The translations under genes were made by a program, and so were the position numbers. A model generated the notes under the pieces. That model made no database searches, was not told the origin of the DNA, and saw nothing but the letters and a program-made list of their open reading frames with translations. DNA of 64,000 nt, taken from Variovorax jilinensis. Its GTDB lineage: Bacteria; Pseudomonadota; Gammaproteobacteria; Burkholderiales; Burkholderiaceae_C. Every line of letters begins with the position of its first letter. Within the stretch, counting starts at the first letter, position 1. The stretch lies in contig NZ_JASZYQ010000003.1 in the NCBI RefSeq assembly GCF_030316885.1, positions 186,001 to 250,000 on the forward strand. The letters are read 5' to 3'. This document shows positions 47,237 through 57,485 of the stretch, one piece after another.

Positions 47237-47890
47237 TCAGGGAAAGGCGGCGCCGGCTTCGCCTGCACGCCAGGCCGGGTACTTCGCCATCGCGCGCTCG
47301 AACTCCGGCGCGGCAATGCGCGCGGCGAGCCAGCCTTGCAGCGCTGTCCACGGCTGCAGGCCGAACCAGGCGGCATCGACTTGCGCGAACTGCCGCACGA
47401 AGGGTGCGATCGCGATGTCCGCGAGCGCGGGCCTGTCGCCGTGCAGGCAGCCCGAGACGGAAAGCATCGCATCGAGCCTTTGCAGGAAGAGGGCGCCACG
47501 GTCCCGATGCACCGCGGCATCGCCTCCGGGCTGCCGCTCCGGATACTTGTAGCCGTCGAGCTGCCGCTTGAAGTCGCCGTCGCATTCGGCGATCAGCGCG
47601 AGCATGTCGTCGAGTGCGCCCCGCTCCGGCCGCAGCCAGCCCTGCGGATCGTGCCGGCGCAGTGCCCACAGCATGATCTCCAGGCTCTGCTCGATCACTC
47701 TTCCATCCACGTCCACAAGCACCGGCACGGTGCCCTTGGGCGAAGCTGCGAGCAGTTCGGCCGGCTTGTCGCGCAGCACCACCTCGCGCAGTTCGCAGGC
47801 GCTGCCGCTCGCGACCAGCGCCATCCGGGCACGCATCGCATACGGGCAACGGCGAAACGAATACAGCACCGGCAGCACGGCGCCGCTCAT
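47237..47890 (-). CDS. Glutathione S-transferase family protein
   Basis: A 217-aa GST. The N-terminal thioredoxin-like domain opens with LYSFRRCPYAMRARMAL, in which CPYAM is the active-site turn, and continues with cis-Pro in KGTVPVLV and the glutathione-contact EQSLEI. The C-terminal helical domain includes RPALADIAIAPFVRQFA. ATG 47890 overlaps the MATE gene's stop as ATGA, so it is the last gene of the minus-strand DUF2239-MATE-GST operon. It faces the catalase-fold gene across 9 nt. Confidence 0.88.
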   Translation of the reverse strand: MSGAVLPVLYSFRRCPYAMRARMALVASGSACELREVVLRDKPAELLAASPKGTVPVLVDVDGRVIEQSLEIMLWALRRHDPQGWLRPERGALDDMLALIAECDGDFKRQLDGYKYPERQPGGDAAVHRDRGALFLQRLDAMLSVSGCLHGDRPALADIAIAPFVRQFAQVDAAWFGLQPWTALQGWLAARIAAPEFERAMAKYPAWRAGEAGAAFP

Positions 47891-49374
47891 ATCAGCTTGC
47901 GGATCGACTTCTTGCGCCACACGAAGCGGTAGTAGCAGGCCTGCAGCGTCAGCATCGCCGTGAAGCACACGGGATAGGCCACCCAGATGCCGTTGAGGCC
48001 GAAGCGCTTGCTGAGCCACCAGGCCACCGGCACCTCGATCAGTGCGATGCAGAAGACCGAGATCGCGGTCGGCACCAGCACCGAGCCGCTGGCGCGCATG
48101 ATGCCCGACAGCGCCGAGCCCATGCCGAAGATGACGGTGCTCCACAGCATGATGTGCAGCAGCGTCTGCGCCACTTCGATCACGGGCGCGTCGGTGATGA
48201 ACAGGCTCATCAGCGGGCGCGAGAACAGGTAGCCGAGCAGCACCAGCGAACCGGTCAGGAACAGGTTCATGAGCAGCGCGGTGCGCGTGATGGCGCCGAG
48301 CCGGTCGACCCGGCCGGCACCGATCGCCTGGGCGCCGAGGATCGATGCCGTGATCGCGATCGAGATCGCCGGAAACTGCACGTAGGCCACCACCTGGTTG
48401 ACCGCGCCATAGGCCGCCGTGGCATGCGAGCCGTAGCCGTTGACGAAGGACAGCAGCGCGATCTCGGCCAGCGACACCACGATCATCTGCACGCCCGTGG
48501 GCACGCCGACCTTGAGCACGCCCTTGAGCAGCTGCGGCCGCACGCGCAGGTGGCGCATGAAATCGGCATCGGGTGCCAGCGGGCTCTTCTTGCGGCGCAG
48601 GTGAAAGCCCAGCCAGAGGGTCGCGATCACGAAAGAGACCACGGTGGCGCAGGCGCCGCTGGCCACGCCGAGCTGCGGCAGCCCGAACCAGCCCTTGATC
48701 AGGGCCGGCGTGACCGCGAGACCGATCGCGGTCGAGATCATCAGGGTCCACAGCGGCGCCACCGTGTCGCCGACGCCGCGCAGCATGGCGGTCGACAGCA
48801 GGAATACGAAGAGGCCCGGCATCGCGATCAGGATGATGCGCGCGTAGCGCGTGGCATCGGGAAGGATGTCGGACGGCGTGCCCAGCAGGCGCAGCATCGG
48901 CTCGGTGAAGAGGCCGCCGAACAGCGCGACGCAGAGCCCGAACAGGATGCCGACCGTGAGCGTGGTGCCGGCCACGGCACGCGCCTTGTCGGTCTCGCGG
49001 GCGCCCCAGGCCTGGCCGATCAGCACCGAGGCGCCGGCGCCCAGGCCGATCGTGAAGGCGATGAAGAAGAACATCACCGGGAAGAAGCCCGACACCGCGG
49101 CGAGCGCCTCGACGCCGATCATCTGGCCCAGGTAGACGTTGTTGAGCGTGCCCGACAGGGACTGCAGCACGTTGCTCAGCAGCATCGGTGCGAGGAACAG
49201 CAGGAACACCTTCCACAGCGGCTGGGTGGCCATGGCGGCGGCGCGCGGGTCGGCCCTGGAGGCGATCTGCGGCGGCACCGGATCGGCCACGGAGGCCGGC
49301 GGCGCGGCGATCTCGCCAGCGTGCTCGATGTCCTCGGGCTCCATCGCCTTCGCGGTCGTTGCCGCGCCGCTCAT
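47887..49374 (-). CDS. MATE-family efflux transporter
   Basis: A 495-aa cation-coupled multidrug exporter with about 12 transmembrane helices. Family features include LSNVLQSLSGTLNNVYLGQM in helices 1-2, and AQAIGAGR with TRTALLMNLF at the start of the second half. A hydrophilic N-terminal extension of about 50 residues precedes helix 1. An internal ATG at 49233 (residue 48) would give a more usual length. Its start overlaps the DUF2239 gene's stop and its stop overlaps the GST gene's start. Confidence 0.9.
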   Translation of the reverse strand: MSGAATTAKAMEPEDIEHAGEIAAPPASVADPVPPQIASRADPRAAAMATQPLWKVFLLFLAPMLLSNVLQSLSGTLNNVYLGQMIGVEALAAVSGFFPVMFFFIAFTIGLGAGASVLIGQAWGARETDKARAVAGTTLTVGILFGLCVALFGGLFTEPMLRLLGTPSDILPDATRYARIILIAMPGLFVFLLSTAMLRGVGDTVAPLWTLMISTAIGLAVTPALIKGWFGLPQLGVASGACATVVSFVIATLWLGFHLRRKKSPLAPDADFMRHLRVRPQLLKGVLKVGVPTGVQMIVVSLAEIALLSFVNGYGSHATAAYGAVNQVVAYVQFPAISIAITASILGAQAIGAGRVDRLGAITRTALLMNLFLTGSLVLLGYLFSRPLMSLFITDAPVIEVAQTLLHIMLWSTVIFGMGSALSGIMRASGSVLVPTAISVFCIALIEVPVAWWLSKRFGLNGIWVAYPVCFTAMLTLQACYYRFVWRKKSIRKLI

Positions 49375-49976
49375 GCCGCGCTCCAGGCGTCGGCCGCGAG
49401 CCGCTGCAGATGGCCGCGCAGGTCTTCTGGCCAGGGCTCGACCAGCTGCTCGAAGCGCGGCCGCTCGCCCGCGAACAGCGCGCGCGTGGCTTCCTCGAAA
49501 CCCGGCAGGTCGCCCGCGATGGCGGTCATGAAGCGGTAGGCGGCCTCGCGCGCGGCGCGCTGCAGGTCGCGGTCGGCGTGAACGTGGCGGGCCTCGTCGA
49601 CCAGCCGGCGCAGGGCCACCGAGGCGCCGCCGGGCTGTCGGCCCAGCCATTCCCAGTGGCGCGGCAGCAGCGTGACCTCGCGCGCAACCACGCCGAGACG
49701 CGGCCGGCCGACCGCGCGCGCTGCCGCCTGCTGCTCCTCGGCCGGCGCGGGCCCGCAGTCCGCCGGCACCGGATCGCGCAGGTCGAGGTCGAGCCGTTCG
49801 CCGGTGCGGTCGTCGAAGACCAGCGGCGGCGTGCCGTCAGCGGCGGACAGCTCGCGCAGGCGGGCGACGACCTGCTCGCGCGGCCCGGATGCGATGCGAT
49901 GGAAGCCGGCGAAGGCCGTGTAGGTGTGCTCTGGAAAGCGGGCTGCGGATGCGGCCGAGGGGGCGGAGGAAGACAT
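49371..49976 (-). CDS. DUF2239-family protein
   Basis: A 201-aa cytoplasmic protein. The N-terminal pattern TAFAGFHRIASG then PLVFDDRTGERLDLDLR and a C-terminal helical part with WEWLGRQPGGASVALRRLVDEA match DUF2239 as I recall it; no function is known. It is the first gene of a minus-strand operon with the MATE exporter and GST genes. The predicted transcription start is only about 2 nt before ATG 49976 and no ribosome-binding site is visible, so the mRNA may be nearly leaderless. Tandem 13-bp repeats overlap its promoter. Confidence 0.8.
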   Translation of the reverse strand: MSSSAPSAASAARFPEHTYTAFAGFHRIASGPREQVVARLRELSAADGTPPLVFDDRTGERLDLDLRDPVPADCGPAPAEEQQAAARAVGRPRLGVVAREVTLLPRHWEWLGRQPGGASVALRRLVDEARHVHADRDLQRAAREAAYRFMTAIAGDLPGFEEATRALFAGERPRFEQLVEPWPEDLRGHLQRLAADAWSAA

Positions 49977-49984
49977 GGGCGCGA

Positions 49985-50013
49985 ATAATACCCGGGCAAA
50001 AGCCTTCGAGCAA
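49985..50013 (-). promoter_or_regulatory. Promoter of the DUF2239-MATE-GST operon
   Basis: On the minus strand, TTGCTC (50013-50008) and TATTAT (49990-49985) are separated by exactly 17 nt, a strong sigma-70 match. Transcription should begin near 49978. The spacer contains one of two CCCGGG-centred repeats, consistent with repressor control. Confidence 0.7.
49989..50001. promoter_or_regulatory. Operator-like repeat, proximal copy
   Basis: TACCCGGGCAAAA, an imperfect palindrome centred on CCCGGG. It fills the spacer between the -35 and -10 elements and overlaps the -10. An identical copy lies 27 nt away. Function as a repressor site is inferred from position. Confidence 0.6.
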
Positions 50014-50015
50014 TC

Positions 50016-50028
50016 TACCCGGGCAAAA
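50016..50028. promoter_or_regulatory. Operator-like repeat, distal copy
   Basis: A second exact TACCCGGGCAAAA, just upstream of the -35 element of the same minus-strand promoter. Centre-to-centre spacing to the proximal copy is 27 nt, about two and a half helical turns, so the copies lie on roughly opposite faces of the helix. Confidence 0.6.
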
Positions 50029-50044
50029 ATATTCTGGCTGGCGC

Positions 50045-50542
50045 TCAAGAGGCCGAATGGCGCGCGCGCCACCAGCGCCGCACGCCCTGGCCGAAGCGGC
50101 GGGCCGAGCGCCAGGGCGCACTCGAACGCACGCGCGCGAACAGCGCGTCCTTCCAGGCTTTCCAGCGCGGATACCAGAGCGCGAACAGGGGAATCCGCAT
50201 GAGGGCGGGTTCGAGCAGCTGAAACAGCCGGGCGAGGATCGCCGTGCCGATCAGCTTGGCCGCCAGCAGCAGGAGCAGGGCGCTCGTCGAGTGCCCTTCG
50301 CCGAGCAGGTAGAGGCCGAGGAACTTGACCGGCAGCAGCATCAGGGCCGGAACGAAGAAGGCCAGCACCGCGCCCCAGGGCGGCAGGCTGCGCAGCCAGG
50401 CCTCGGCACGCGCCCAGACCGGCAGCCGGGCGAGCCGCGCGGCGAGGCGCGCGAGCGGCTCCCAGCCCCATTCCTCGAACAGCAGCACCGGCACCACCAG
50501 CGCAGTGCCGAGGGCGCCAAGGAGTTTCTTCAGGATACGCAT
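50045..50542 (-). CDS. Small membrane protein of unknown function
   Basis: A 165-aa protein with an N-terminal hydrophobic segment (about residues 5-22), two further hydrophobic segments (about 56-83 and 87-105) and a very basic C-terminal tail rich in Arg and Trp (FGQGVRRWWRARH). No family is recognised with confidence. It lies upstream of the DUF2239 gene on the same strand, but the strong promoter in between makes separate transcription likely. It is divergent from tex with 96 nt between starts. Confidence 0.75.
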   Translation of the reverse strand: MRILKKLLGALGTALVVPVLLFEEWGWEPLARLAARLARLPVWARAEAWLRSLPPWGAVLAFFVPALMLLPVKFLGLYLLGEGHSTSALLLLLAAKLIGTAILARLFQLLEPALMRIPLFALWYPRWKAWKDALFARVRSSAPWRSARRFGQGVRRWWRARHSAS

Positions 50543-50638
50543 GCCGGCCCATTCTGCGCCGGGCCGTATGGCAAACTTCTGCGCTTTATCCGCAACGCGC
50601 CCCCGTGCGCCCAGTCCTTCGGGACACGCCTCTCATTC

Positions 50639-53011
<2,373 letters not shown>

Positions 53012-53053
53012 GCGGGCCATGGGCGAAGGGCAGCTTTCCAGGCCAGCCGGCGC

Positions 53054-54127
53054 ATGAAGGCGCTGCGCATCCATGCCGGTCCCGCGGCCCGGGCGCATAT
53101 CGCGGCCGAGGGCCTGCGGCCGCAGGACGTTCGCACCATCCCGGGCGCGGCCGGCGGGCCGAAAGGGCTCCTGCTCGGGCCGATCGACCGCTACCTGTTC
53201 GGCGACTGGCTGGCGCGTTCGCAGCAGCCGGTCGACCTGGTGGGTGCCTCGATCGGCGCCTGGCGGCTCGCCAACGCCTGCCTGAACGACAGCCAAGCTG
53301 CCTTCACGCAGTTCGAGCAGGGCTACATCCATCAGCACTTCGATCTGCCGCCGGGCCAGAAACGCCCGAGCGCGAGGCAGCTGAGCACCCAGTTCGGCGA
53401 AGGGCTGAAGAGCTTCTACGGCGGCCGGTCGGCCGAGGTACTCGGGCATTCGCGCTACAGGCTGCACGTGATCACCTCGCGCGGGCGGCACATCCTCGGG
53501 CGCGAGGGCCGTGCCCGCACGCCGGTGGGCTACCTCGGCGCCTTCCTCACGAACAGCGTGCACCGGCGCAGCCTCGGCGCCTGGCTCGAGCGCGTCGTGT
53601 TCTCCACGCCGGGCGCGGCGCTGCCCTTCGGTACGCGCGACTTCCGCACGCGCCAGGTCGACCTGGTCGATGCCAACTTCGAACTCGCGCTGCAGGCCTC
53701 GTGCTCGATCCCCTTCATGCTCGAGGCCGTGCACGACATCCCGGGCGCGCCGCCCGGCGCCTATTGGGACGGCGGCATCACCGACTACCACCTGCACCTG
53801 GACTACGCCAACCGCGACGGCATCGTGCTCTATCCGCACTTCCAGCAGGCGGTGGTGCCGGGCTGGCTCGACAAGGGCCTCCGGTGGCGCCACAGGCCCA
53901 CGGGTTTCCTCGACCGCATGGTGGTGCTGGCGCCCGATCCGGAATGGGTGCGCAGGCTGCCGAACGGCAAGCTGCCCGACCGCAACGACTTCCTGCACTA
54001 CGCCAACGACCTGCCGGGCCGCATCAAGGCCTGGAGCACGGCCGCGCAGGCGGCCCAGCAGCTCGCGGACGAATTCGCGCAGTGGCTCGACCAGGGTTGC
54101 AGCCCCGACGACGTGCGGGCGCTCTGA
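53054..54127 (+). CDS. Patatin-like phospholipase
   Basis: A 357-aa acyl hydrolase of the patatin family. The oxyanion-hole motif is GGPKG (residues 34-38), the nucleophile elbow is GASIG with Ser66, and the dyad aspartate is in WDGGITDYH. No signal peptide is present, so it is probably cytoplasmic. It may release fatty acids from membrane lipids or act in phospholipid turnover. It starts 42 nt after tex and is followed by a small membrane protein gene. Confidence 0.88.
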   Translation: MKALRIHAGPAARAHIAAEGLRPQDVRTIPGAAGGPKGLLLGPIDRYLFGDWLARSQQPVDLVGASIGAWRLANACLNDSQAAFTQFEQGYIHQHFDLPPGQKRPSARQLSTQFGEGLKSFYGGRSAEVLGHSRYRLHVITSRGRHILGREGRARTPVGYLGAFLTNSVHRRSLGAWLERVVFSTPGAALPFGTRDFRTRQVDLVDANFELALQASCSIPFMLEAVHDIPGAPPGAYWDGGITDYHLHLDYANRDGIVLYPHFQQAVVPGWLDKGLRWRHRPTGFLDRMVVLAPDPEWVRRLPNGKLPDRNDFLHYANDLPGRIKAWSTAAQAAQQLADEFAQWLDQGCSPDDVRAL

Positions 54128-54155
54128 GCGCGCGCGACCGCGCTACAGTGGCGCG

Positions 54156-54377
54156 ATGAATCCCCTGCGCCTCATCGGACTGGTCCTGATCCTCGCGGGC
54201 GTTCTCGCGCTCGGGCTCGGCCGCGTGAGCTTCACCAAGTCCACCCACCAGATCAAGGTCGGCCCGATCGAGCTCGCCGTGAAGGAGACGAAGGACTTCG
54301 AGCTGCCGATCTGGGCCGGCGTGTCGGCGATCGTGATCGGCGGCGTGCTGATGGTGCTCGGCGGGCGCAGGCCCTGA
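54156..54377 (+). CDS. Small two-helix membrane protein, DUF3185-like
   Basis: A 73-aa protein with two hydrophobic segments (about residues 4-21 and 49-68) and a central polar region, TKSTHQIKVGPIELAVKETKD in part. The layout resembles the short DUF3185 membrane family, an uncertain match. ATG 54156 lies 28 nt after the patatin stop. A short CCGGG / CCCGG hairpin (54380-54392) separates it from the convergent alcohol dehydrogenase. Confidence 0.7.
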   Translation: MNPLRLIGLVLILAGVLALGLGRVSFTKSTHQIKVGPIELAVKETKDFELPIWAGVSAIVIGGVLMVLGGRRP

Positions 54378-54405
54378 ATCCGGGCGACCCGGCTCCTGCC
54401 GGTGC

Positions 54406-55542
54406 CTACATCGATGCTTCGAGCATCTGCCGGTAGTCGTCGCGCGTGGCAAGCCGCGGGTTCGTCTTGTGGCAGTGGTCGGCCATCGCGCCGTCGATCA
54501 CCTTCTCGAACAGCTCGGGCGTGACGCCGACCTCGGCCAGGCCGGTGGGCAGGCCCAGCCGGGCGCTCATGTCGCGGATCGCATCGCCGAGGTCACCGGC
54601 CGAATCGAGGTGCATGGCCTGCGCCATGCGCTGCAGGCGCTGGTCCTTCTGCACCGACTCGGCACCGGCGTTGAAGCGGATCACGGCCGGCAGGAAGAGG
54701 GCGTTGAGGGTGCCGTGGTGCAGCCGCGGATCGACCCCGCCCAGGCTGTGGCTCAGCGAATGCACGCAGCCCAGCCCCTTCTGGAAGGCCATCGCGCCCT
54801 GCATCGAGGCGCTCATGAGGTTGAGCCGTGCCTCGCGGTCGTTGCCGTCGCGCGTGGCGCGTTCGATATGGCCCCAGGCGCGCTCGAGGCCATCGAGCCC
54901 GATGCCGTCGGCCGGCGGATTGAAGGCTGCCGACATGAAGGTCTCCATGCAGTGCGCGATCGCATCCATGCCGGTGGCGGCCGTGAGCCTGGGCGGCAGG
55001 CCGAAGGTGAGCTCGGGGTCGCAGATCGCGGCCTTGGGCATCAGCAGCCAGCTGTGGAAGCCGAGCTTGCGGTGGTCGTCGACGATCACGATCGCGCCGC
55101 GCGCCACTTCGCTGCCGGTGCCGCTGGTGGTCGGCACCGCGATCAGCGGCGCCACGCGGTCGGTGATCAGGCCCGAGCCGCCTTCGATCGTGGCGTAGGT
55201 CTTGAGGGGGCCTTCGTGCGTGGCCGCGATCGCGACGCCCTTGGCGCAGTCGATCGCCGAGCCGCCGCCGACCGCGATTAGGCCGTCGCAGCGCTGCTCG
55301 CGGTATTGCGCCGCGGCCAGCCGGACCGCGGCCTCGGTCGGGTTCGACGGCGTCTGGTCGAAGACAGCCACGGGCAGGTCGCCGAGCGCATCGAGCGCCT
55401 TCTGCAGGATGCCCGCGGCGCGCACGCCGGCGTCGGTCACGACCAGCGGCCGCGCGATGCCGATGCGCTCGCACTCGCTGCGCAGCAGGCGGATGGCGCC
55501 GAAGTCGAACTGGATCTGGGTCAGGTACTGGATGAGGGCCAT
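54406..55542 (-). CDS. Iron-containing alcohol dehydrogenase
   Basis: A 378-aa group III (Fe-dependent) alcohol dehydrogenase. The NAD(P)-binding motif is AVGGGSAIDCAKG. Metal ligands are expected in GMDAIAHCMETF, the HSLSHSLGG motif and HHGTLNA. These enzymes reduce aldehydes or oxidise primary alcohols; the substrate is not clear. ATG 55542 gives the normal start; the frame is open upstream. It is divergent from the HSL-type esterase. Confidence 0.92.
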   Translation of the reverse strand: MALIQYLTQIQFDFGAIRLLRSECERIGIARPLVVTDAGVRAAGILQKALDALGDLPVAVFDQTPSNPTEAAVRLAAAQYREQRCDGLIAVGGGSAIDCAKGVAIAATHEGPLKTYATIEGGSGLITDRVAPLIAVPTTSGTGSEVARGAIVIVDDHRKLGFHSWLLMPKAAICDPELTFGLPPRLTAATGMDAIAHCMETFMSAAFNPPADGIGLDGLERAWGHIERATRDGNDREARLNLMSASMQGAMAFQKGLGCVHSLSHSLGGVDPRLHHGTLNALFLPAVIRFNAGAESVQKDQRLQRMAQAMHLDSAGDLGDAIRDMSARLGLPTGLAEVGVTPELFEKVIDGAMADHCHKTNPRLATRDDYRQMLEASM

Positions 55543-55655
55543 GGAAGATGCCGGCGGGCCGGACGGTACGATGCGGGCCTTCGAATCTAACAAGCAGCGA
55601 CGCCCTTGGACACTCAGAAAACCCTTGGCGATGTCACCAGCGGTACAGCCCGGCC

Positions 55656-56591
55656 ATGGCGGCACTGACGACCCGGATGGCCGGCGTGGTCGAGCGGATG
55701 GCGCGCGCCCAGCGCGTGCCGCTGCACGAGATGTCGCCCGCCGATGCACGCGCCGCCTATGAGAAGGGCGCCGGCGTGCTCGAGGTGCCGAAGCCCGAGC
55801 TCGCGCGCGTGGAGGAACTGGTCCTGCCGGCGCGCGACGGCCACCTGTTGCCGGCGCGCCTCTATGCGCCCGAGGGCGACGGACTGCCGGTGCTGGTCTT
55901 CTTCCACGGTGGCGGCTTCACGGTCGGCAGCATCGCGACCCACGACACGCTGTGCCGCGTGCTGAGCCAGCGCAGCGGCTGCGCCGTGATCTCGGTCGAC
56001 TACCGGCTGGCGCCCGAGCACAGGTTTCCGACCGCCTCGAACGACGCCTGGGACGCCTTCTCGCACGTGGCGCGCAACGCGGCGCAATGGCGGCTCGACG
56101 GCAGCCGGATCGCGGTGGGCGGCGACAGCGCGGGCGGCACGCTGGCGGCGGTCTGCGCGATCCTCGCGCGCGATGCGGGCCTGCCCGTGGCACTGCAGCT
56201 GCTCATCTATCCCGGCATGGCGGCGCACCAGGACACCGACTCGCACCGCCGCTATGCCGAGGGGCCTCTGCTCGGCGAGGCACTGATCGGCTGGTTCTTC
56301 GGCCTCTACGTGAATTCGCGCGCCGAGCGCGACGACTGGCGCTTCGCGCCGCTCAACGCCGACGACCTCGAAGGCGTCGCGCCGGCCTGGATCGGCCTGG
56401 CCGAGATCGACCCGGTGGTCGACGAAGGCATCGCCTATGCCGACCGCCTGCGCGCCGCGGGCGTGGCGGTCGATCTCGAAATCTATCGCGGCGTGATCCA
56501 TGAATTCGTCAAGATGGGCCGCGCCATCCCCGAGGCGCTGCAGGCCCATGCCGACGCCGCCCGGGCCCTCACCGAAGCCTTGCAACCATGA
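55656..56591 (+). CDS. HSL-family alpha/beta hydrolase (esterase)
   Basis: A 311-aa esterase of the hormone-sensitive-lipase group. The oxyanion motif HGGG is at residues 84-87, the nucleophile elbow GDSAG has Ser158, and the triad is completed by Asp in EIDPVVDEG and His in VIHEFVKM. It hydrolyses short acyl esters in characterised relatives. ATG 55656 fits the family length, though the frame is open from 55548. Its stop overlaps the start of the thioesterase-GNAT fusion as ATGA. Confidence 0.9.
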   Translation: MAALTTRMAGVVERMARAQRVPLHEMSPADARAAYEKGAGVLEVPKPELARVEELVLPARDGHLLPARLYAPEGDGLPVLVFFHGGGFTVGSIATHDTLCRVLSQRSGCAVISVDYRLAPEHRFPTASNDAWDAFSHVARNAAQWRLDGSRIAVGGDSAGGTLAAVCAILARDAGLPVALQLLIYPGMAAHQDTDSHRRYAEGPLLGEALIGWFFGLYVNSRAERDDWRFAPLNADDLEGVAPAWIGLAEIDPVVDEGIAYADRLRAAGVAVDLEIYRGVIHEFVKMGRAIPEALQAHADAARALTEALQP

Positions 56592-57457
56592 CCGACCTGC
56601 TCCAGAAATCCGACTTCCGCTTCTTCCACCGCCTGCGCGTGCGCTGGGCCGAGGTGGACATGCAGAAGATCGTCTTCAACGCCCACTACCTGATGTACTT
56701 CGACACCGCGGTGGCCGACTACTGGCGCGCGCTGGCATTGCCGTACGAGGAGGCGATGCATTCGCTCGACGGCGACATCTACGTCCGCAAGGCCACGGTC
56801 GACTACCACGCCTCGGCGCGCGTGGACGACGTGCTCGACGTCGGCATGAAGTGCGCGCGCATCGGCACCTCGTCGATGCTCTTCGTGGGCGGCCTGTTCC
56901 GCGGCGACCGGCTGCTGGTCGGCTGCGAACTGGTCTATGTCTTCGCCGACCCGGCCACGCAGACGCCCAGGCCGGTGCCGCCACCGTTGCGCGAGATCAT
57001 GCTGGGCTACGAGGCGGGCGAGACGATGAGCGAGGTCGTCACGGGCGACTGGGAACAGCTCGGCGAAGGCGCCGGCAAGGTGCGGCGCGAGGTCTTCATC
57101 GAGGAGCAGGCCATCCCCAAGGAGTTGGAGTGGGACGCGCACGACGCGACCGCGATCCATGCCGTGGCACGCAATCGCCTGGGCCAGACGCTTGCCACCG
57201 GGCGGCTGGTGTCCGAGGCGCCGGGCCTGGGCCGCATCGGACGCATGGCGGTCAGCCGCGTGCTGCGCGGCGGCGGCCATGGCGAAGCCGTGCTGCGCGC
57301 GCTCGAGGCCGCCGCCAGGGCGCGCGGCGATGCCGAGGTGATGCTGCACGCCCAGCGCAGCGCGGAGCGCTTCTATGCACGGCTCGGCTATCTGCCGCAC
57401 GGCGAGCCGTTCGAGGAAGCCGGGATCGCGCACCTGGAGATGCGGCGCAAGCTGTGA
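56588..57457 (+). CDS. YbgC-type thioesterase fused to a GNAT acetyltransferase
   Basis: A 289-aa two-domain protein. Residues about 1-140 form a 4-hydroxybenzoyl-CoA-thioesterase-type hotdog domain with the RVRWAEVDMQKIVFNAHYL active-site region. Residues about 150-289 form a GNAT N-acetyltransferase domain: RREVFIEEQAIPKELEW resembles ElaA-type GNATs, GRIGRMAVSRVLRGGGHGE is the acetyl-CoA-binding loop, and AERFYARLGY is motif B. The chain is continuous with no stop or frameshift. Both domains handle CoA thioesters, but the joint role is unknown. Confidence 0.88.
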   Translation: MTDLLQKSDFRFFHRLRVRWAEVDMQKIVFNAHYLMYFDTAVADYWRALALPYEEAMHSLDGDIYVRKATVDYHASARVDDVLDVGMKCARIGTSSMLFVGGLFRGDRLLVGCELVYVFADPATQTPRPVPPPLREIMLGYEAGETMSEVVTGDWEQLGEGAGKVRREVFIEEQAIPKELEWDAHDATAIHAVARNRLGQTLATGRLVSEAPGLGRIGRMAVSRVLRGGGHGEAVLRALEAAARARGDAEVMLHAQRSAERFYARLGYLPHGEPFEEAGIAHLEMRRKL

Positions 57458-57485
57458 TCCCTTCCGACGCCAGACTTGTCGATCC

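Noticed and set aside
55603..55665. TTG-initiated 20-codon frame (start DTQKTLGDVTSGTARPWRH) before the HSL esterase
   Set aside because: No clear ribosome-binding site, rare start codon and only chance overlap with the esterase start; evidence too weak to call a gene.
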